The notes: a model not told the origin generated them from the sequence alone. A stretch of DNA of 64,000 bases from Hemibagrus wyckioides (GCF_019097595.1 NC_080735.1:14472417-14536416), one strand, 5' to 3'. Positions 44,531 through 58,700 are shown, counted from the first letter of the stretch. Translations and numbers: made by a program.

Positions 44531-46560
44531 GGCTAATCCTAATGCTAGATTTGATTTTTGCTTCATTACACAAGTTTGCTTACCAATGGCTTTATTTATA
44601 TTAGGGAAATGATAGTTGTTTGTCCAGTTGGATTTTACCTTCCTGATTTGGTTATGCTAGTCCTACAGGATGTTTACACAGATCGCCTAGCATTGTGTTG
44701 TGATGACTCATAATGATTTCATAGACACTTTATAAATATGATCCAGTATCACGATTATGGTGCCCTTTTAGGTGGCTTATGGGGTATTTTTTTTACTATT
44801 ATGCTAGTTGTTTTGTGGTCATTCATGGTCTTATTGAACACGATCCATTGTGGGGCAAGACTCCCTAACAAATTGTGAAGTCTGTTAGCAAGGAAATGAG
44901 GCTAGCATTTATTTTTCTACCTTGGTTAGACTGCTGTACTTCAGACTCCAAACAAACACATGAGGATTTAGATCGTAATTGAATGCAATAGCGCCCGCTT
45001 TTGTTTAGAACATTGAAATTTACTTCTAGTCTTAGATCTTAGGGCAATACAAGTCAAGTCAAATCCTGTTTATTTATAAAGCGCAGTTAAATCAACAGTG
45101 CTGTACAATCACAGGCTGCGTATAGAGATCCAAGAATTAAACGCAGTTAAAATAATATTTATTATGAAAATGACCTTTGAGTGACCATTCGGTTTGTAGA
45201 ATAAAAATGACTTTTAAACCAGATTTAAAAGTGATAACGGCAGGGGCGGAGCTAATGTGAGGCGGGACGCTGTTCCTGTGTGTGTGTGTGTGTGTTTTGT
45301 TCAGAAACTGTTTCTATTTAAGCTGTTTTAATGATTATGTTTGGACGAGAATAAGCGAGGTCATTAAGAAGACCCACCGTTCTTCAGAGCCTCAGTCTGG
45401 TTAAATTTTGGCCCTGTATGAATGCCATGCCTTCTCAATTGCAAACGAAAGATGGAAACTGTTTGTAATTTACAGTTTTCTTGTGGATTTCTTTTATTGA
45501 CAGGGTTTTCTCCCCCCTGTATTGGAACTCGCTAGGACTGTAGTAGAGTGATTTAAGCGTTTGTTGTGTGTGTTTGCATTTTCTGGCTCCCAAACGTAAT
45601 TCCTCAGGGTAATGAGTAGTCTGCACAGTAATCTGTGAAGAGACACACACACTCTCACTCTCTGTCTCTCTCTCTGTCTCTCTCTCTCTCTGTCTCTCTC
45701 TCTCACACACACACACCAATCCCCGAAGCAAATGCATTTTATTTGCTGTCGGTGGTTTTGAGATTTACCACACAGCTAGCTGGGTTAGCATTGTTTACCC
45801 TCAGCCTCTCACTATTAAGAATTATTGAGCAAAGCCACTGTGTATAAACTGTGAAGGTTAAACGCCTGAAATCTGGCACTATCACCATTTCCCTCGACAT
45901 CATTTGGACCTACCACACATAGATACACAAATAACTTTCCTTATCTGAGGACCTTTGTAGCCCTCATATATACACTGACCTTCGAGGAGTTCAAATAACC
46001 AACATCATGGGCTACTACAGCTTATGTCATGGCCTATAAATAGTATTAGAACAATACTCCCAGTGTTTGTGGCCCCACAAAAAGAGGAATGGGAGGAGGG
46101 TGTGAACTAGGTGAAGAAACGCCACTGTCCTCCTTTTCTGTTTGGAATAATAATTGAACTGTATTTTGCAGGAAGACGTAGAACAGCCTGGAACAAAAGG
46201 TGGAGGAAAAAGGAAATAAGATTAAGTAAAAAGGAAAGGGAACTGTGTAGGAGAGCAAAGAGGAAGACTTCCAGGGCATTAATGCAGCTCTGTAACTGTA
46301 GCTGATTTCTAACTGTTTTAAAAGAAGCATTTACAAGCGCGTTAATAGTGTTACATATGATTTCTCAGAATAACTGGAGCACGATAAGTGCTTACGTTTA
46401 CGATTAGCGGGTGTCATTTAGAAAGGCTAGCCGCTTTTATTATAGTGGTCTATGGATCTGTAGCACTTTACAGTCACTGGAGGGCACTTAGTTGTAAGTT
46501 GGGTCATTTGCACACAAGCATCAGTGATGAGTGACGGAAACGAAGCAGGGTCAAACACGG
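44531..46560. other. Intergenic, no gene recognised
   Basis: Contains a fragment like the AATTTATTTGTATAGCGC repeat (about 45055-45120), a GT run (45277-45295) and a CT/CA run (45645-45716). Confidence 0.55.
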
Positions 46561-46564
46561 ATCA

Positions 46565-46950
46565 TTCAACTGAATTCAATTAAATTGATTTGTATAGCGC
46601 TTTTAACAACTGTCTCAAAGCAGCTTTACAGAAGTACAGAAGCAGAGACGGTGGCAACACCCTGAGATGATATGAGGAAGAAACCTTGAGAGGAACCAGG
46701 CTCAGAAGGGAACCTCATCCTCATTTGGGTGACTCTGGACAGTATAATTAATGTCCTTTCTACAACAAGGGCCCATGAGGAACTATTAGGTCAGACAGTC
46801 ACGGTGTGATAGTCTCCAAGTAGCTTTGTCCACAGCTGTCTCCTGCTCACAAGCTGTCCACACAGATCCATCCACAGCATCAGTGAGCACCCATGATGGA
46901 TCCATCAGATTAAAAGAACAGTCACTACCTAACCATCCAACCCACTGATC
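46565..46950 (+). repeat. Dispersed teleost repeat (GAGGAAACCTTGAGAGG family), copy 3, longest
   Basis: Starts TTAAATTGATTTGTATAGCG, then CTCAAAGCAGCTTTACAGAA, GAGGAAGAAACCTTGAGAGG and TTTGGGTGACTCTGGACAGT. Three copies here define the family; no coding capacity. Confidence 0.65.
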
Positions 46951-48515
46951 CTCAGAGACACAAATACATCTTTTTGAACTGCACAGAAGCGCAATCTGCC
47001 CTCTTCTGCCTAATGTTGCTCTTTTGGACTCCTAGTGCCTCCTGGTTAGGATTTTAATTTGCGTTCTCTCTTTAATCGAATTCCTGATGTCATTATTGCC
47101 ACTGGGGGTCCTTGGTAATGGGTGGGTGGGTAAAATGGGGATATTGGGCTTATCAAAGGCTTGTGTAGCTTGTATATAAGACTGAACTGTTCATAGTGAC
47201 ATTTTGTTCATTCCATTTGGAACAGTATGTTATAGTATAATGAGGATGGGAAAACTCATGCCCAAGGCTATGATTGACTAATAACAGGAAAGGCGTGTTG
47301 GATGCTTGGTTAATGTCTCCTCTGTGCTTGAGGTTAAGAGACATGCCCAGAGTGAATCCACGTAGAGCGGATTATATTTACAGAGTCATAAACACAGCCA
47401 GGAGGAACACAATCACTCTTTCAATCGCGACTGACGACAAGTCTTGCGTCTACCTGTTGGAGTTTATGTGCCTCGGCCTGTCGTCAGTTCGTCATCCGAC
47501 ACGCCACCGTCCACCCGTGGAACTAAAATCATTCAAAATCAGATTTATATTACAAGATTTAATATGTGCTCTGTTTGTAAATGGCCATAAGTTAGTCTCT
47601 GGTCCTCAGGAATTACTGATTGAAGTTTATGTTAAATAGGTTTTGTTAGGTATTGTGAACATAATCCCTGGAGCTGGTTAAAGAGCTCACATTGTGAAAC
47701 TGTTGAGAGGAGGAATTTATGTCTTACAATGGAATAAAGTCTGCACAACGTGTAAAATGTCAACTTTATGTGAGTTATTAGTGGCTGGAAATGACAACAG
47801 ACTGACACTCGTCTCTCACTGATGATAATACACACGGTATAAAGGAGATCTGGAGGGTAAATACAAGCCATGCTTTTAAATCTGACTTAACTCTTTTTCC
47901 CCAGAGGCCATAAAATGGATTTTGCACCTGTTTTGTTGTGTCTGTGTTCAGCATTAAAGGTCTTTGTCACGTCACACTCCACAGTGGTGCTTTATATGGA
48001 GCTCAGTATGAAAGTAGACACTCAGGGCTTTAAGAATTTGTAGTTGCTCCAAGTGTGTGTTCATAAGCAGCTAAAATTCGGAGGTATTTATGTTCAACCA
48101 CTAAAATTCTGTGTAAGGTTATCCGACAGAGGGAAACACACACGTCTCACACCGAGTCCTGTTTTATATCAGCTTCGCTGAGATAAAATCATCATTTATT
48201 TATACCGGTTAAAAATGTTTGGCGGCAGAATGGAACACCAGTGGACTGGTTCAAATTATTCAGCAAGTGAAATATACAGTGTAATAGCTATTTGTTAGTA
48301 AATAACTGCAATAAAAGAAATACATGGGATGAAATCTACCGAAACATTTAACTTCCTTCTATTAAGTAGATTCTATAGGTTTGTTTTTATAGTGTACAGA
48401 ACATTAAATATGTAATATAATAATCAGCTAAATTCTGATAGATGATTGGATCCCTGTGTGGAAAATACCTTGATACCGTAGCTGGCTACTGTAAAAGTAT
48501 GACATCTGTTGATAT
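46951..48515. other. Intergenic, no gene recognised
   Basis: A 121-codon open frame (47274-47639) resembles no known protein. Otherwise AT-rich. Confidence 0.55.
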
Positions 48516-48518
48516 CTA

Positions 48519-49070
<552 letters not shown>

Positions 49071-50090
49071 AGTACTAGGTTCCGAAACTTGCGCTCAGTG
49101 TAAGGAAAGAAAGATCCTAAACAGAGTTTCCCTCAGATGTTGGCCTGCTTAGTGCTAATGAGCAGCGGGGTCATATGGCCAGCATTCATTACAGGTAATC
49201 AGGAATGCTAAACATGTTCAAGAAATGGGTTGAGAGAGAGAGAGAATTTTCAGGATATTGTACAGTGAATAAACATTATTCATCACAGTGGTTTGGATGT
49301 AGTAATGATAGTAAAAGTGTGTGTGTGTGTGTGTTTCAGGGGGTGTGGAGAGCTTCCTGAGTTTATAAACCATGATTTTGGCATAAACAACCCATTTATT
49401 GCAGTTTAAGAAGCAGTTGCTGAGTGGTGAGTGTTACGAGAAAGTGAAAATAAGTGTGGGATTGAAAGCATGTGTGAGACACCAGGCTCTATATAGTGTG
49501 TGCACTTTACACAGCGACTTCATGTGAAGTCTCACAAAACACACTACACGCTTCAGATCTTGTCCCTGGCTCATCTGCCTTCCAGATTTGACTCTTTAGA
49601 ATCGATGTGTTAAGCCAAGACAAGATAGAATGTCGAGTGGAATTTATGAAATGTGCAGTTTTTCTGGTTCTACATCAAATCCTTCAAAGAATGGTAAAGA
49701 AGGTGAGGAGTGTTTGTGCTCATGGGCTACACTTAATGAAAGGAAGATTTTCTCAAGGGCTTAGCGGAGAGATAAAGGTTCTTAGATTCCTGAAAGCAGG
49801 AGCAGACACGGGCTGGCTGAAGGGCAGGGGTGAAAAAATGAAAAGGGTATCTACTACACATGCTCAAAACACATGGCACAGGCACATGAAGGGTATTAGT
49901 TCATGTTTTTCCACCAAAGAAGCCCATTTTTTGCCCATCTAGGAGCATCTACATATCGTTCTCTAGTGTGTAAGGGAACCTATAGGGCATTGCATCGCAT
50001 TTTTTTCCGCTGGACAGGAATCCATTAGGGTATCAGGTTTCTTCATGTTTCTGCAGAAGGGCTCTGCATTGTATATTCTCCATAGAAAGG
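49071..50090. other. Intergenic, no gene recognised
   Basis: GT run (49317-49336) and a 111-codon frame (49607-49942) with no known match. Confidence 0.55.
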
Positions 50091-50094
50091 GCAG

Positions 50095-51025
50095 CCTAAT
50101 GGGCATTTCATCATAAAATGGCACCCTAGAGGGCATATTATCACATTTTGTCACAGGTAGTCACACCCTAGAGGGCATATTATCACATTATTTCACAGGT
50201 ATTGACATCCTAGAGGGCATATTATCACATGTTGTCACAGGTAGTCACACCATCGAGGGCAGTTTATCACATTTTGTCACAGTTGCACTCTAGCGAGGGC
50301 AGTTTATCACATTTTGTCACAGATAGTCACACCCTCTAGGGCAGTTTACCACAGTTTGTCACAGTTGCACTCTAGCGAGGGCAGTTTACCACAGTTTGTC
50401 AGTCACATCCAAGAGGGCATATTATCACATTTTGTCACAGGTAGTTGCACCCTCAAGGGCAGTTTGTGACAGTCACACCCTAGAGGGCAGTTTACCACAT
50501 TTTGTCACAGGTAGTGACACCCTAGAGGGCAGTTTACCACATTTTCTCACAGTTGCATCCTACAGGGCACATTATCACATTTTGTCACAGGTAATCTCAC
50601 CCTAGAGGGCATGTTACCACATTTTATCACAGGTAGTCACACCCTACAGGGCAGTTTATCACATTTTGTCACAGGTAGCCACACCCTACAGGGCAGTTTA
50701 TCACATTTTATCACAGGTAGTCACATCCTCGAGGGCAGTTTACCACAGTTTGTCACAGTCACATCCTAGAGGACATATTATCACATTTTGTCACAGGTAG
50801 TTGTTCCCTCGAGGGCAGTTTGTCACAGTCACACCCTACAGGGCAGTTTACCACATTTTGTCACAGGTAGTGACACCCTACAGGGCAGTTTACTACATTT
50901 TGCCACAGTCGCATCCTGCAGGGCATATTGTCACATTTTGTCACAGGTAGTCACACCCTAGATGGCATATTATTACATTTGGTCACAGGTAGTCACACCC
51001 TGGAGGGCAGTTTATTACATTTTCT
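50095..51025. repeat. Minisatellite, unit about 42 bases, more than 20 copies
   Basis: Consensus unit is CACATTTTGTCACAGGTAGT followed by CACACCCTAGAGGGCAGTTT and AT. Spacings of the GGGCA mark are mostly 39-44, with two short units of about 29. Two unit types alternate irregularly, ending in GGGCAGTTTAT or GGGCATATTAT. Sequence just upstream (49970-50095) holds degenerate units. Confidence 0.95.
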
Positions 51026-53280
51026 TCAATGTTAGGAAACTTTATAGGGAACTTTTCCACATTTTATCTACCTCAGAGATCGTATGTACCAGATATCTAT
51101 CTGTTGTAGACATCTACATAGAATTTTTAAAGGAACAAACCAAAGACCCTGTTAGGTGTACAGAACACAGTATGAGCAGAAATGAAAATCTCATCCTTTC
51201 TGTAAAAGTTCTGCTAAAATATGTCTTTCTAGAACCATAAATTGTATTAAACCTTTACTGACATTTCTTTTCCTCATAACAGTGGACTTGATAGTACTAC
51301 CATGGACAAATGTTTCTTTGATTATTTATGACTTTAATTTGGCTTAATTATTGATTTTTTTGAGTATATTAAACTCATTTGAAATCATTACTTATTCAAT
51401 TTTTTAATTAAAAAAAAATAATAATAATAATTTATTTTATTTATATTAATTTATAATTTATTTATTTATTTTTTTTAAAAATGAATCATTATTACAAACT
51501 ATTACCTGTTATCTGCTTTTAAGATGGTGATCCTTTTAAATGAACTCTGAGTGAATAAGAAAAGAGAAATAAGAGTGTGCTTCTACATGCCCTGGCGGGG
51601 CTGAGCTGAACGTTGGCATGTGTGGCCTCGGGTGCATCTAGTGAGTGTGAGTGTGTGTGTGTGTGTATGTGCAATAGCTTTGTTGTTCTCTGCTGTGGGG
51701 AAAGCCTGTTTCACGATGAACAACTATTAGACACGGGTGGGCCCCTTTCCCTTTAAATACAAGATACTGAGCAAGGGAACAAGAGTTGCACACACACACA
51801 CATTTTGTGTCTCTCCCATACTTAATCCAATGAAGAATTTGTAGGGATTAGAAGCGAGTGTAATTTCATTGGGTTTAATAAAAATGTAGTTAGACAAGCG
51901 TGACTTCCTCAGCCATAAATGTACTCTCTCTCTCTTTGTGCCTCGTGCCCCGAGAGCAACTAAACACGCAAAATTTACTCTTCGACATCAGACCGACGAT
52001 AATATCTACAATAAGTTGCATTTCTTACAATTATTCGTTTTGTTTAAACTTGGAGAAGTCCAAAGCGAACGTGAAATCAGGGCCACATTAAATGCTAAAC
52101 AGTTAGCTAGCTAGCTGACATAAGAACATAACATCATGCCTTTGGTTCACATTAAAAAGCCTCTACAATTATCACCAATGGAAAAAAAACCCATCTAAAG
52201 TCACTCCCGAATATGTACTGCAGATTAAATGTTCCAAAAAACATGGCACGACTGCCCAGTAGCTCTTGTTATCTAGACAGCTAAGAACAGTGAGTTTACT
52301 TAATACCCCCATCATAAAATCTAGCTAGATAGCCCTGAACTTATTCCAAGTCCTAAGGTTTTTTTCTACCTTTTGAAAGAGAAACTAGAACCATGGATCT
52401 TTTGTGCTTTTTTGGATAAAGATTAAAATAATAATAAAAAGACCTACATCCTTGCTCAGGCGCCTGTGTGTCAAAGCTAGCCGTGAGTGGGGTAGAATAC
52501 AATCCATGCACATAGCTGAGCAGTTAAGGATCAAACGAGTGGCTCATCAATGACAGTCCCGGGATTTGATTGGCTGAAACACACAAATCTGCTCTACTGA
52601 GCCGTTACATTCATTCACAATAACAATCGAAATCTATTCAATCGAATCCACAAACCATACCCAGACTTCAGAGTATTAAATCACTTGTAATTTTCACATT
52701 TTGTAAATATAATGCAAACCAGACGTCAGTGGCAGCGTGCAGCCGCACAGACACATGACTGTGTGTCACGCTTGATTCCGTGCCCGTCTCTGGCTGCATG
52801 ACTAATGGTGCTTCACAGACGCTGCTCTTTATTTTTCTTCTCCAGACTCCTTATTTTTAACAACAGTGGCTCCTTGGCCACCCGCCTCCAAAACAAGTGG
52901 AAGGAAGTCTTGGCTTCTGTCTGAAATGAGGATGTCTGAGGAAGCCTGCAAAAAAGCATTAGGGTCTCTCTCACACACACACACCCCAGAGCCTTGATGG
53001 GAGTTTCTATGTTAAGACCTTTAGCAGAATGTGTGCTGTCCTGCCCATGTGGGCTGACCTATAACAATCCTTTTCACGCAAATCTTGGACCTCTGGTAGG
53101 ATGGGATGCACATGGGTGAGCCAGGACATTTGTTATTTGACTTCCCACACACCAACTGGGACAATATTTACCCACAGAACCCCCATTTCATTCTGACACC
53201 ATTCCGCTACTCCTTTTGAAATGGGAATATTCATAACAGGAAGGCTATGTGAAAAAATGCCGATTTTGTCGTTCCACCCT
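51026..53280. other. Intergenic, no gene recognised
   Basis: AT-rich block 51340-51490 with AAT and TTTA runs, GT run 51650-51666, and GCTAGCTAGC (52104-52113). Nothing coding recognised. Confidence 0.55.
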
Positions 53281-53289
53281 GTTTGGGTA

Positions 53290-53600
53290 AGTTATTTATG
53301 AAAGATCTCCAGCTGGAAAAGTTCCACAGTGCAGCAGCTATGAAGAGGCTTCCAGATAACATTAAACCATGTAGGATGCTATTTATGTGTACACTGTTGA
53401 TAAACTCAGGGTGGGACCCTAATTCTGTCCATTTCTCTCTCTGTCTTTCAATTTCTTCTACACACACACACACACTCTTGAACATGAATGGAACATTTTG
53501 CCTCAAGTGCAAGATATTTTTAGCACATTTTACCATTGTACTTTTTAAGTCTAAAAAAATAAAATAATAATAATAATAATAATCGACCCTATATAACAAA

Positions 53601-53648
<48 letters not shown>

Positions 53649-53760
53649 TATTATTATTATTATTATTATTATTTATTTTTTTATTATTATTATTATTATA
53701 GTGAACATAAATGGAATATTTTGCTGCAAGTGCAGGATATTTTTTAGCACATTTGATCAT
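53290..53760. repeat. Dispersed repeat with embedded CA and (AAT)n(ATT)n, copy 1
   Basis: GATGCTATTTATGTGTACAC, TGTCCATTTCTCTCTCTGTC, CA run 53461-53476 and TGAATGGAACATTTTGCCTC, then AAT units (about 53600-53648) followed by ATT units (53648-53699). Same order as 60025-60272. Confidence 0.85.
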
Positions 53761-53844
53761 CTATTTAACATATAGATGTAAACATTTATGTAAAATAAAA
53801 ATATCTAATTTCCTACAATCATTTATCAACTATTCTTCTTCTTT

Positions 53845-54215
53845 CGGCTTTTCCCTTCAGGGGTGGCCACAGTAAATCATCTCTCTCCATCTATCCCTAT
53901 CTTCTGCATCCTCAACACTAGCTTCATATCCTCATTTATTCCATCCATATACCTCCTCTTTGCCTCCTGCCTGGCAGCTCCATGTCCAACATTCTCCTAC
54001 CGATATACTCACTCTCCCTCCTCTGAACATGTCCAAACCATCTTAATCTGGCCTCTCCCTAACTTTGTCCTCCCAAACGTCCCCAACATGAGCCGTCCCT
54101 CTGATATACTCGTTCCTAATCCTGTTCAACCGCCCAAAGAGAACCTCAACATCTTCAGCTCTGCTACCTCCAGCTCTGACTCCTGTCTCTTCCTCAATGA
54201 ACTATATATTGAATA
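53845..54215 (-). mobile_element. Non-LTR retrotransposon (LINE) fragment
   Basis: CTTTCGGCTTTTCCCTTCAG, GGGTGGCCACAGTAAATCAT, CTGAACATGTCCAAACCATC and CTTCAGCTCTGCTACCTCCA are blocks of a common teleost LINE 3' region read in reverse. Broken; a frame over it is not a host gene. Confidence 0.7.
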
Positions 54216-55195
54216 TATTCTGTTTTAGCACAGTATGTTTAAAAGCAGATCTAGTGCTCGCATTTTTCCATTTCAACGTGCAGAAAAGAAGGCATTTTCC
54301 ATCAAAGTGTTCCTACAATGTCTATTTTCTTTTTATTATTTCCTATCATTGTGGGGACATTTAAAAGCCTACACACACCCTGCAGTATCCTGTGTTACAA
54401 CATTCTCCCCCTTTCTTTAAAAAAAAAACAAAGCTTTTCTCACTTTTTTGCAACTGACAAATGGCCCTGGTGAAGAAAATCACTGAAACATTTTGCACTT
54501 GCTGGCAAAAAAAGTTTATGAACCTTTTGAAAAGCGTGGGCCGTCTTAAACGTGGTCCATTGCTTTGCCAAGAATGTGGGTACGCATTCCCGCAGTATTG
54601 TTTCTCGTTGCCATGGTGCTGACCTTGTGTGTTTTCTCCTTCTCAGTCTAAGTGCTTGTGTGTGTGTGTGTGTGTGTGTGCGGTCATGTGTGTTCAGTCA
54701 TGACTTGACTTGCTTCTGGTTGTGTTCTTCCCTGTCTCCCTCTCACACTCTCTCACACACACACTCATTCCTTTTTTTTTCTGTCTGCCACACCCTCACA
54801 CTGAGGCCACTGCTGAGAGTTTTAGCCTTGAACAGTCTCGCCAGGAGAGCTTCATTAGTCTTCCACAAAGCCCCACTGATAGACGCCTCCGTACACACAG
54901 TGTAGAAAACAAACGTGTGTAGACACACTCTCGATGGAAGCAGCTGCAGAAGCAATGAATTAAATTCTATCAAAACAAAAAAACGTCTTGTTTCCTCTGT
55001 GTGTGTGTGTGTATTGAGGAGGTGGCAGAAATATAAGATCACGATTATTGAACAATAAACAAAATCTAACATAGTTCACACAAAGAGAAAAGAGCAAAAT
55101 TCTCTAAACAACACAACACAACTTAAATATACACACTCATCTACACGCTATTGTACTCTATTAGACCTACTCTAATTTTCACTATATATATATAT
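54216..55195. other. Intergenic, no gene recognised
   Basis: GT run (54657-54680), CA runs and short homopolymers only. Confidence 0.6.
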
Positions 55196-55200
55196 GTATA

Positions 55201-55283
55201 TACACCGATGAGGCATAACATTATGACCACTGACAGGTGAAGTGAATAACAACTGAACCCTGACACTGGAGACTCCTTCCATA

Positions 55284-55349
<66 letters not shown>

Positions 55350-55724
55350 TATGAGCACTTAGAAGTGAAGTGAATAAGACTGATGATCTCCTCATCATGG
55401 CATCTGTTAGTGGGTGGGATATATTAGGCAGCAAGTGGACATTTTGTCCTCAAAGTTGATGTGTTAGAAGCAGGAAAAATGGACAAGTGTAAGGATTTGA
55501 GTGAGTTTGACGAAGGGCCAAATTGTGATGGCTAGACGACTGGATCAGAGCGTCTCCAAAACTGCAGCTCTTGTGGGGTGTTCCCGGTCTGCAGTGGTCA
55601 GTATCTATCAAAAGTGGTCCAATGAAGGAACAGTGGTGAACCAGAGTCAGGGTCATGGGCGGCCAAGGCTCATTGATGTACGTGGGGAGCGAAGGCTGAC
55701 CTGTGTGATCCGATCCAACAGACA
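55201..55724 (+). mobile_element. Tc1-like element A, copy 7, interrupted by repeat plus TA array, 3'-truncated
   Basis: The 5' end (TACACCGATGAGGCATAACA) breaks at about 55247. A foreign CTGACACTGGAGACTCCTTC segment and a TA array (55286-55346) follow, then the element restarts at CATTATGAGCACTTAGAAG. Coding continues ([20 protein letters not shown]) to 55724, where it stops abruptly. Confidence 0.9.
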
Positions 55725-56170
55725 ATATAGTTTGGTTTTTGATGGAGTCTGTTTGGTTTTTACTCAAGTACGTGTTAATAAACAGTGACCTCACTCTCAG
55801 CTGTAGACAAAAACCAAGCCAGCACTAACAAGACCACAAATCAGTACAAAATCCAACACATTTTTGTTCACTTTCTTTTTAAATTGGGCTGCAACTTTAC
55901 AAGGTTTCAGTGTGAGAGGGATGAAAGGCCTCGCCCTTGTAAAACTATCTCTACTTCATGTCCCTTTGGATTATTGTTGGTATGTGACATCAATTTTAAT
56001 TTTGACACTGTTTAAGATTTAAAGGCATAAACTGGAAATTTGGCATCGGCAAAGCTTGAACTCTTGGATGCTGGTGTGTGGGACGGTTTTTTCCTACTGG
56101 CAACACAGACATGAGAGTTTTGTTGAAGCTGTAGGATATGAGAAGTTCAAATATTAGATCAGGGCACGCA
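55725..56170. other. Intergenic, no gene recognised
   Basis: Complex sequence with no match. Confidence 0.6.
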
Positions 56171-56174
56171 CACA

Positions 56175-56956
56175 TACACTGATCAGCCATGATATTATGA
56201 GCTCTTGTGGGGTGTTCCTGGTCTGCAGTGGTCAGTATCTATCCAAAGTGGTCCAAGGAAGGAACAGTGGTGAACCGGTGACAGGGTCATGGACGGCCAA
56301 GGCTCATTGATGCACGTGGGGAGAGAAGGCTGGACTGTGTGATCTGATCCAACAGACGAGCTACTGTTGCTCAAACTGCTTAAGAGGTTAATGCTGGTTC
56401 TGATAGAAAGGTGTCAGAATACACAGTGCATCACAGTTTGTAGTGTGTGGGGCTACATAGCTGCAGACCAGTCAGGGTGCCCATGCTGACCACTATGCCC
56501 CACCAAAAGCACCAACAGTGGGCACGTGAGCATCAGAACTGGACCAATGGAAGAAGGTGGCTTGGTCTGATGAATCTTGCTTTCTTTTACATTACGTGGA
56601 TGGCCGGTTATGTGTGAAAAACTTACCTGGGGAACACATGGCACCAGGATGCACTATGGGAAGAAGGCAAGCCGGTGGAGGCAGTGTCATGCTTTGGCCA
56701 ATGTTCTGCTGGGAAACCTTGAGTCCTGCCATCCATGTGGATGTTACTTTGACACGTACCACCTACCTAAGCAATGTTGCAGACCATGTACACTCTTTCA
56801 TGGACCTGCTGCTAACATCTTGGTGCCAGATACCACAGCACACCTTCAGGGTCCTAGTGGAGTCCATGCCTCGACAAATCAGGGCTGTTTTGGCAGCAAA
56901 AGCAGGACCAACACAATATTAGGCAGGTGGTCATAATGTTATGCCTGATCAGTGTA
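56175..56956 (+). mobile_element. Tc1-like element A, copy 8, transposase pseudogene
   Basis: Both ends present, but the first 100 or so coding bases are lost. It keeps the middle domain (AWSDESCFLLHYVDGR, with the first catalytic Asp; GEHMAPGCTMGRRQAGGGSV), lacks the second-Asp/Glu segment and ends with SWCQIPQHTFRVLVESM. Complementary in content to copy 4. Confidence 0.93.
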
Positions 56957-57425
56957 CATGTATCTACTGTGGAGGTGGTTATGCAGAAATGTCCTTTTTC
57001 CTCATTAAATAAATACTTATTGTATAAATACATATTGTATAAATTTTGAAGGAATGTCCTTATGTTAACCTGCATATGTGTGTGTGTGTGTGTGTGTAGA
57101 AGGTGTTTGACTACCGATTCTCCTGAGTTGTGGTGTGAGAAATGTCAATCAATTGTCAGTGATCAATAAAGGGATCAGCACAAGAGACGGATCAATAAAG
57201 TCATTTAAAAACACATTATGCTTTCATATACACTCAGACCTGGGAAATCTCAAAGAAAATGGCAGAAGAAAATGTCATTTTTGCTCACTTTTGCTTCTAT
57301 AAACTTCTATAATTTCATCCTTAGTTAATTCCTAATTACTATTTAAGTGACAGTCACATCTATATAACTGATAAATGGTGAAATCTGTCTTAATGTCAGA
57401 CTCGAAAGGTCACGTGACGCAGAAC
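56957..57425. other. Intergenic, no gene recognised
   Basis: GT run (57077-57098) only. Confidence 0.6.
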
Positions 57426-57429
57426 ACTG

Positions 57430-57560
57430 ATGTGATGGACTGGTGACCTGTCCAGGGTGTACCCCTGCCTTTCGCCCAATGTGTGCTGGAATAGGCTCCA
57501 GCAGATCCCCGTGACCCTAATTAGGAATAAAGCGGGTATAGAAAATGGATGGATGGATAA
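57430..57560 (+). mobile_element. Fish SINE/LINE 3'-end repeat with GGAT tail, copy 2
   Basis: GATGGACTGGTGACCTGTCC, TTTCGCCCAATGTGTGCTGG and CCCTAATTAGGAATAAAGCG, then an ATGGATGGATGGATA tail. 5'-truncated relative of 39715-39990. Confidence 0.8.
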
Positions 57561-58700
57561 AACTAGAATCAAATTTCTGTAGCGTCTTTCCCAGGTAGCA
57601 TTGCTTGAGCACAGTGTAAAACTGACTTTTATGTGTGTAGCTCATTTAGTGCTGAATTGGTTTGGTGACACTCCTGAGACACCCAGGCCTCATGAATTAG
57701 TCATACCTGTTTACCACACAGGCTCAGGATCAATACGATCAATACCACATAAAGGATGGGCTGAGACGTTTAACTACACTGCTCCTGTTACTCGTCATGC
57801 ATTAAGTCACGTTAGGCTTCTGGTTAAGTGTGGTGGTCAGTGGGGAGGTGAAGAGGTCAGTCTGTAGGTGCACAGGAGTTTCTTCTTGTCGTTTGTTGTT
57901 ATCATTGGAACAGCATCATCATCCAATCATATAGTCCAGTGACAAAGAGCATTTAACATCACAATAAGACATTGATCAGATGGTCAGGGGTTTAATTATA
58001 ATCAAAACATGTCCTGTGGTTTCGCTAACACAGTATAAATAAAGCCATTTTTCAAAAATGATGAAATTCTTCTTCTTTTTCTCCTCCTCCCTCTCTTCTT
58101 CTTCTTCTTATTATTATTATTTACAACAAATTTTAATAATGGTCTGTGTTGTAAGTGATTATAAAACAGATATCTTGTCATCATATCTTAAGAATATAAC
58201 AGGAATATAACAGGAACTAAATGAACGTCTCGGTGTCTTTTAATGGACAACAGATTGGCATAGGAGATTAGGAGAGAGAAGGGGTGGGGTGGGGGTGGAA
58301 GGAGGAGCAGTAAGAGACTCGATTCCAAGACTCTTTTCATTTTATACGCTGAAGGAAACAAGGGTGGAACAGAGGAAGAGAAGGATAGAGGTATGTGAGT
58401 ATGAGTGTTTTTGCCTGTGACTGAGGTCACACCCAGCCTGAGTGTACTGTACAGTCATAGCCTGAAGCCGAGGATTTCGACACTACGACGGAGCGGCTCA
58501 CCTGAAGCGTAGCTGGATGATGTGTGTGCTGTACAGAGGGTGTGTACATGAGGGCAAATCAAATATTAAATCAAGAAATTTCACATTTGTTGTATTATCT
58601 GTTACGAAGAAAGACATTCATCTGAAACAGGATTTTAATAAGGGAGCCACGGTTTCTTTAAAGTTGATCATATTTTACATGTGTTGTATGAATAATGCAA
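57561..58700. other. Intergenic, no gene recognised
   Basis: TTC/ATT-rich run 58067-58120. No exon or element seen. Confidence 0.55.

Noticed and set aside
47274..47639. 121-codon frame as a gene
   Set aside because: No recognisable family, no splice context, surrounded by intergenic repeats; chance frame is likelier.
50095..51025. CRISPR-like array
   Set aside because: Units are contiguous with no unique spacers of constant length; this is a minisatellite in vertebrate DNA.
53863..54228. 121-codon frame as a host gene
   Set aside because: It overlaps blocks of a common teleost LINE in reverse orientation.
54552..54905. 117-codon frame
   Set aside because: Contains GT/CA microsatellite translation and no family match.
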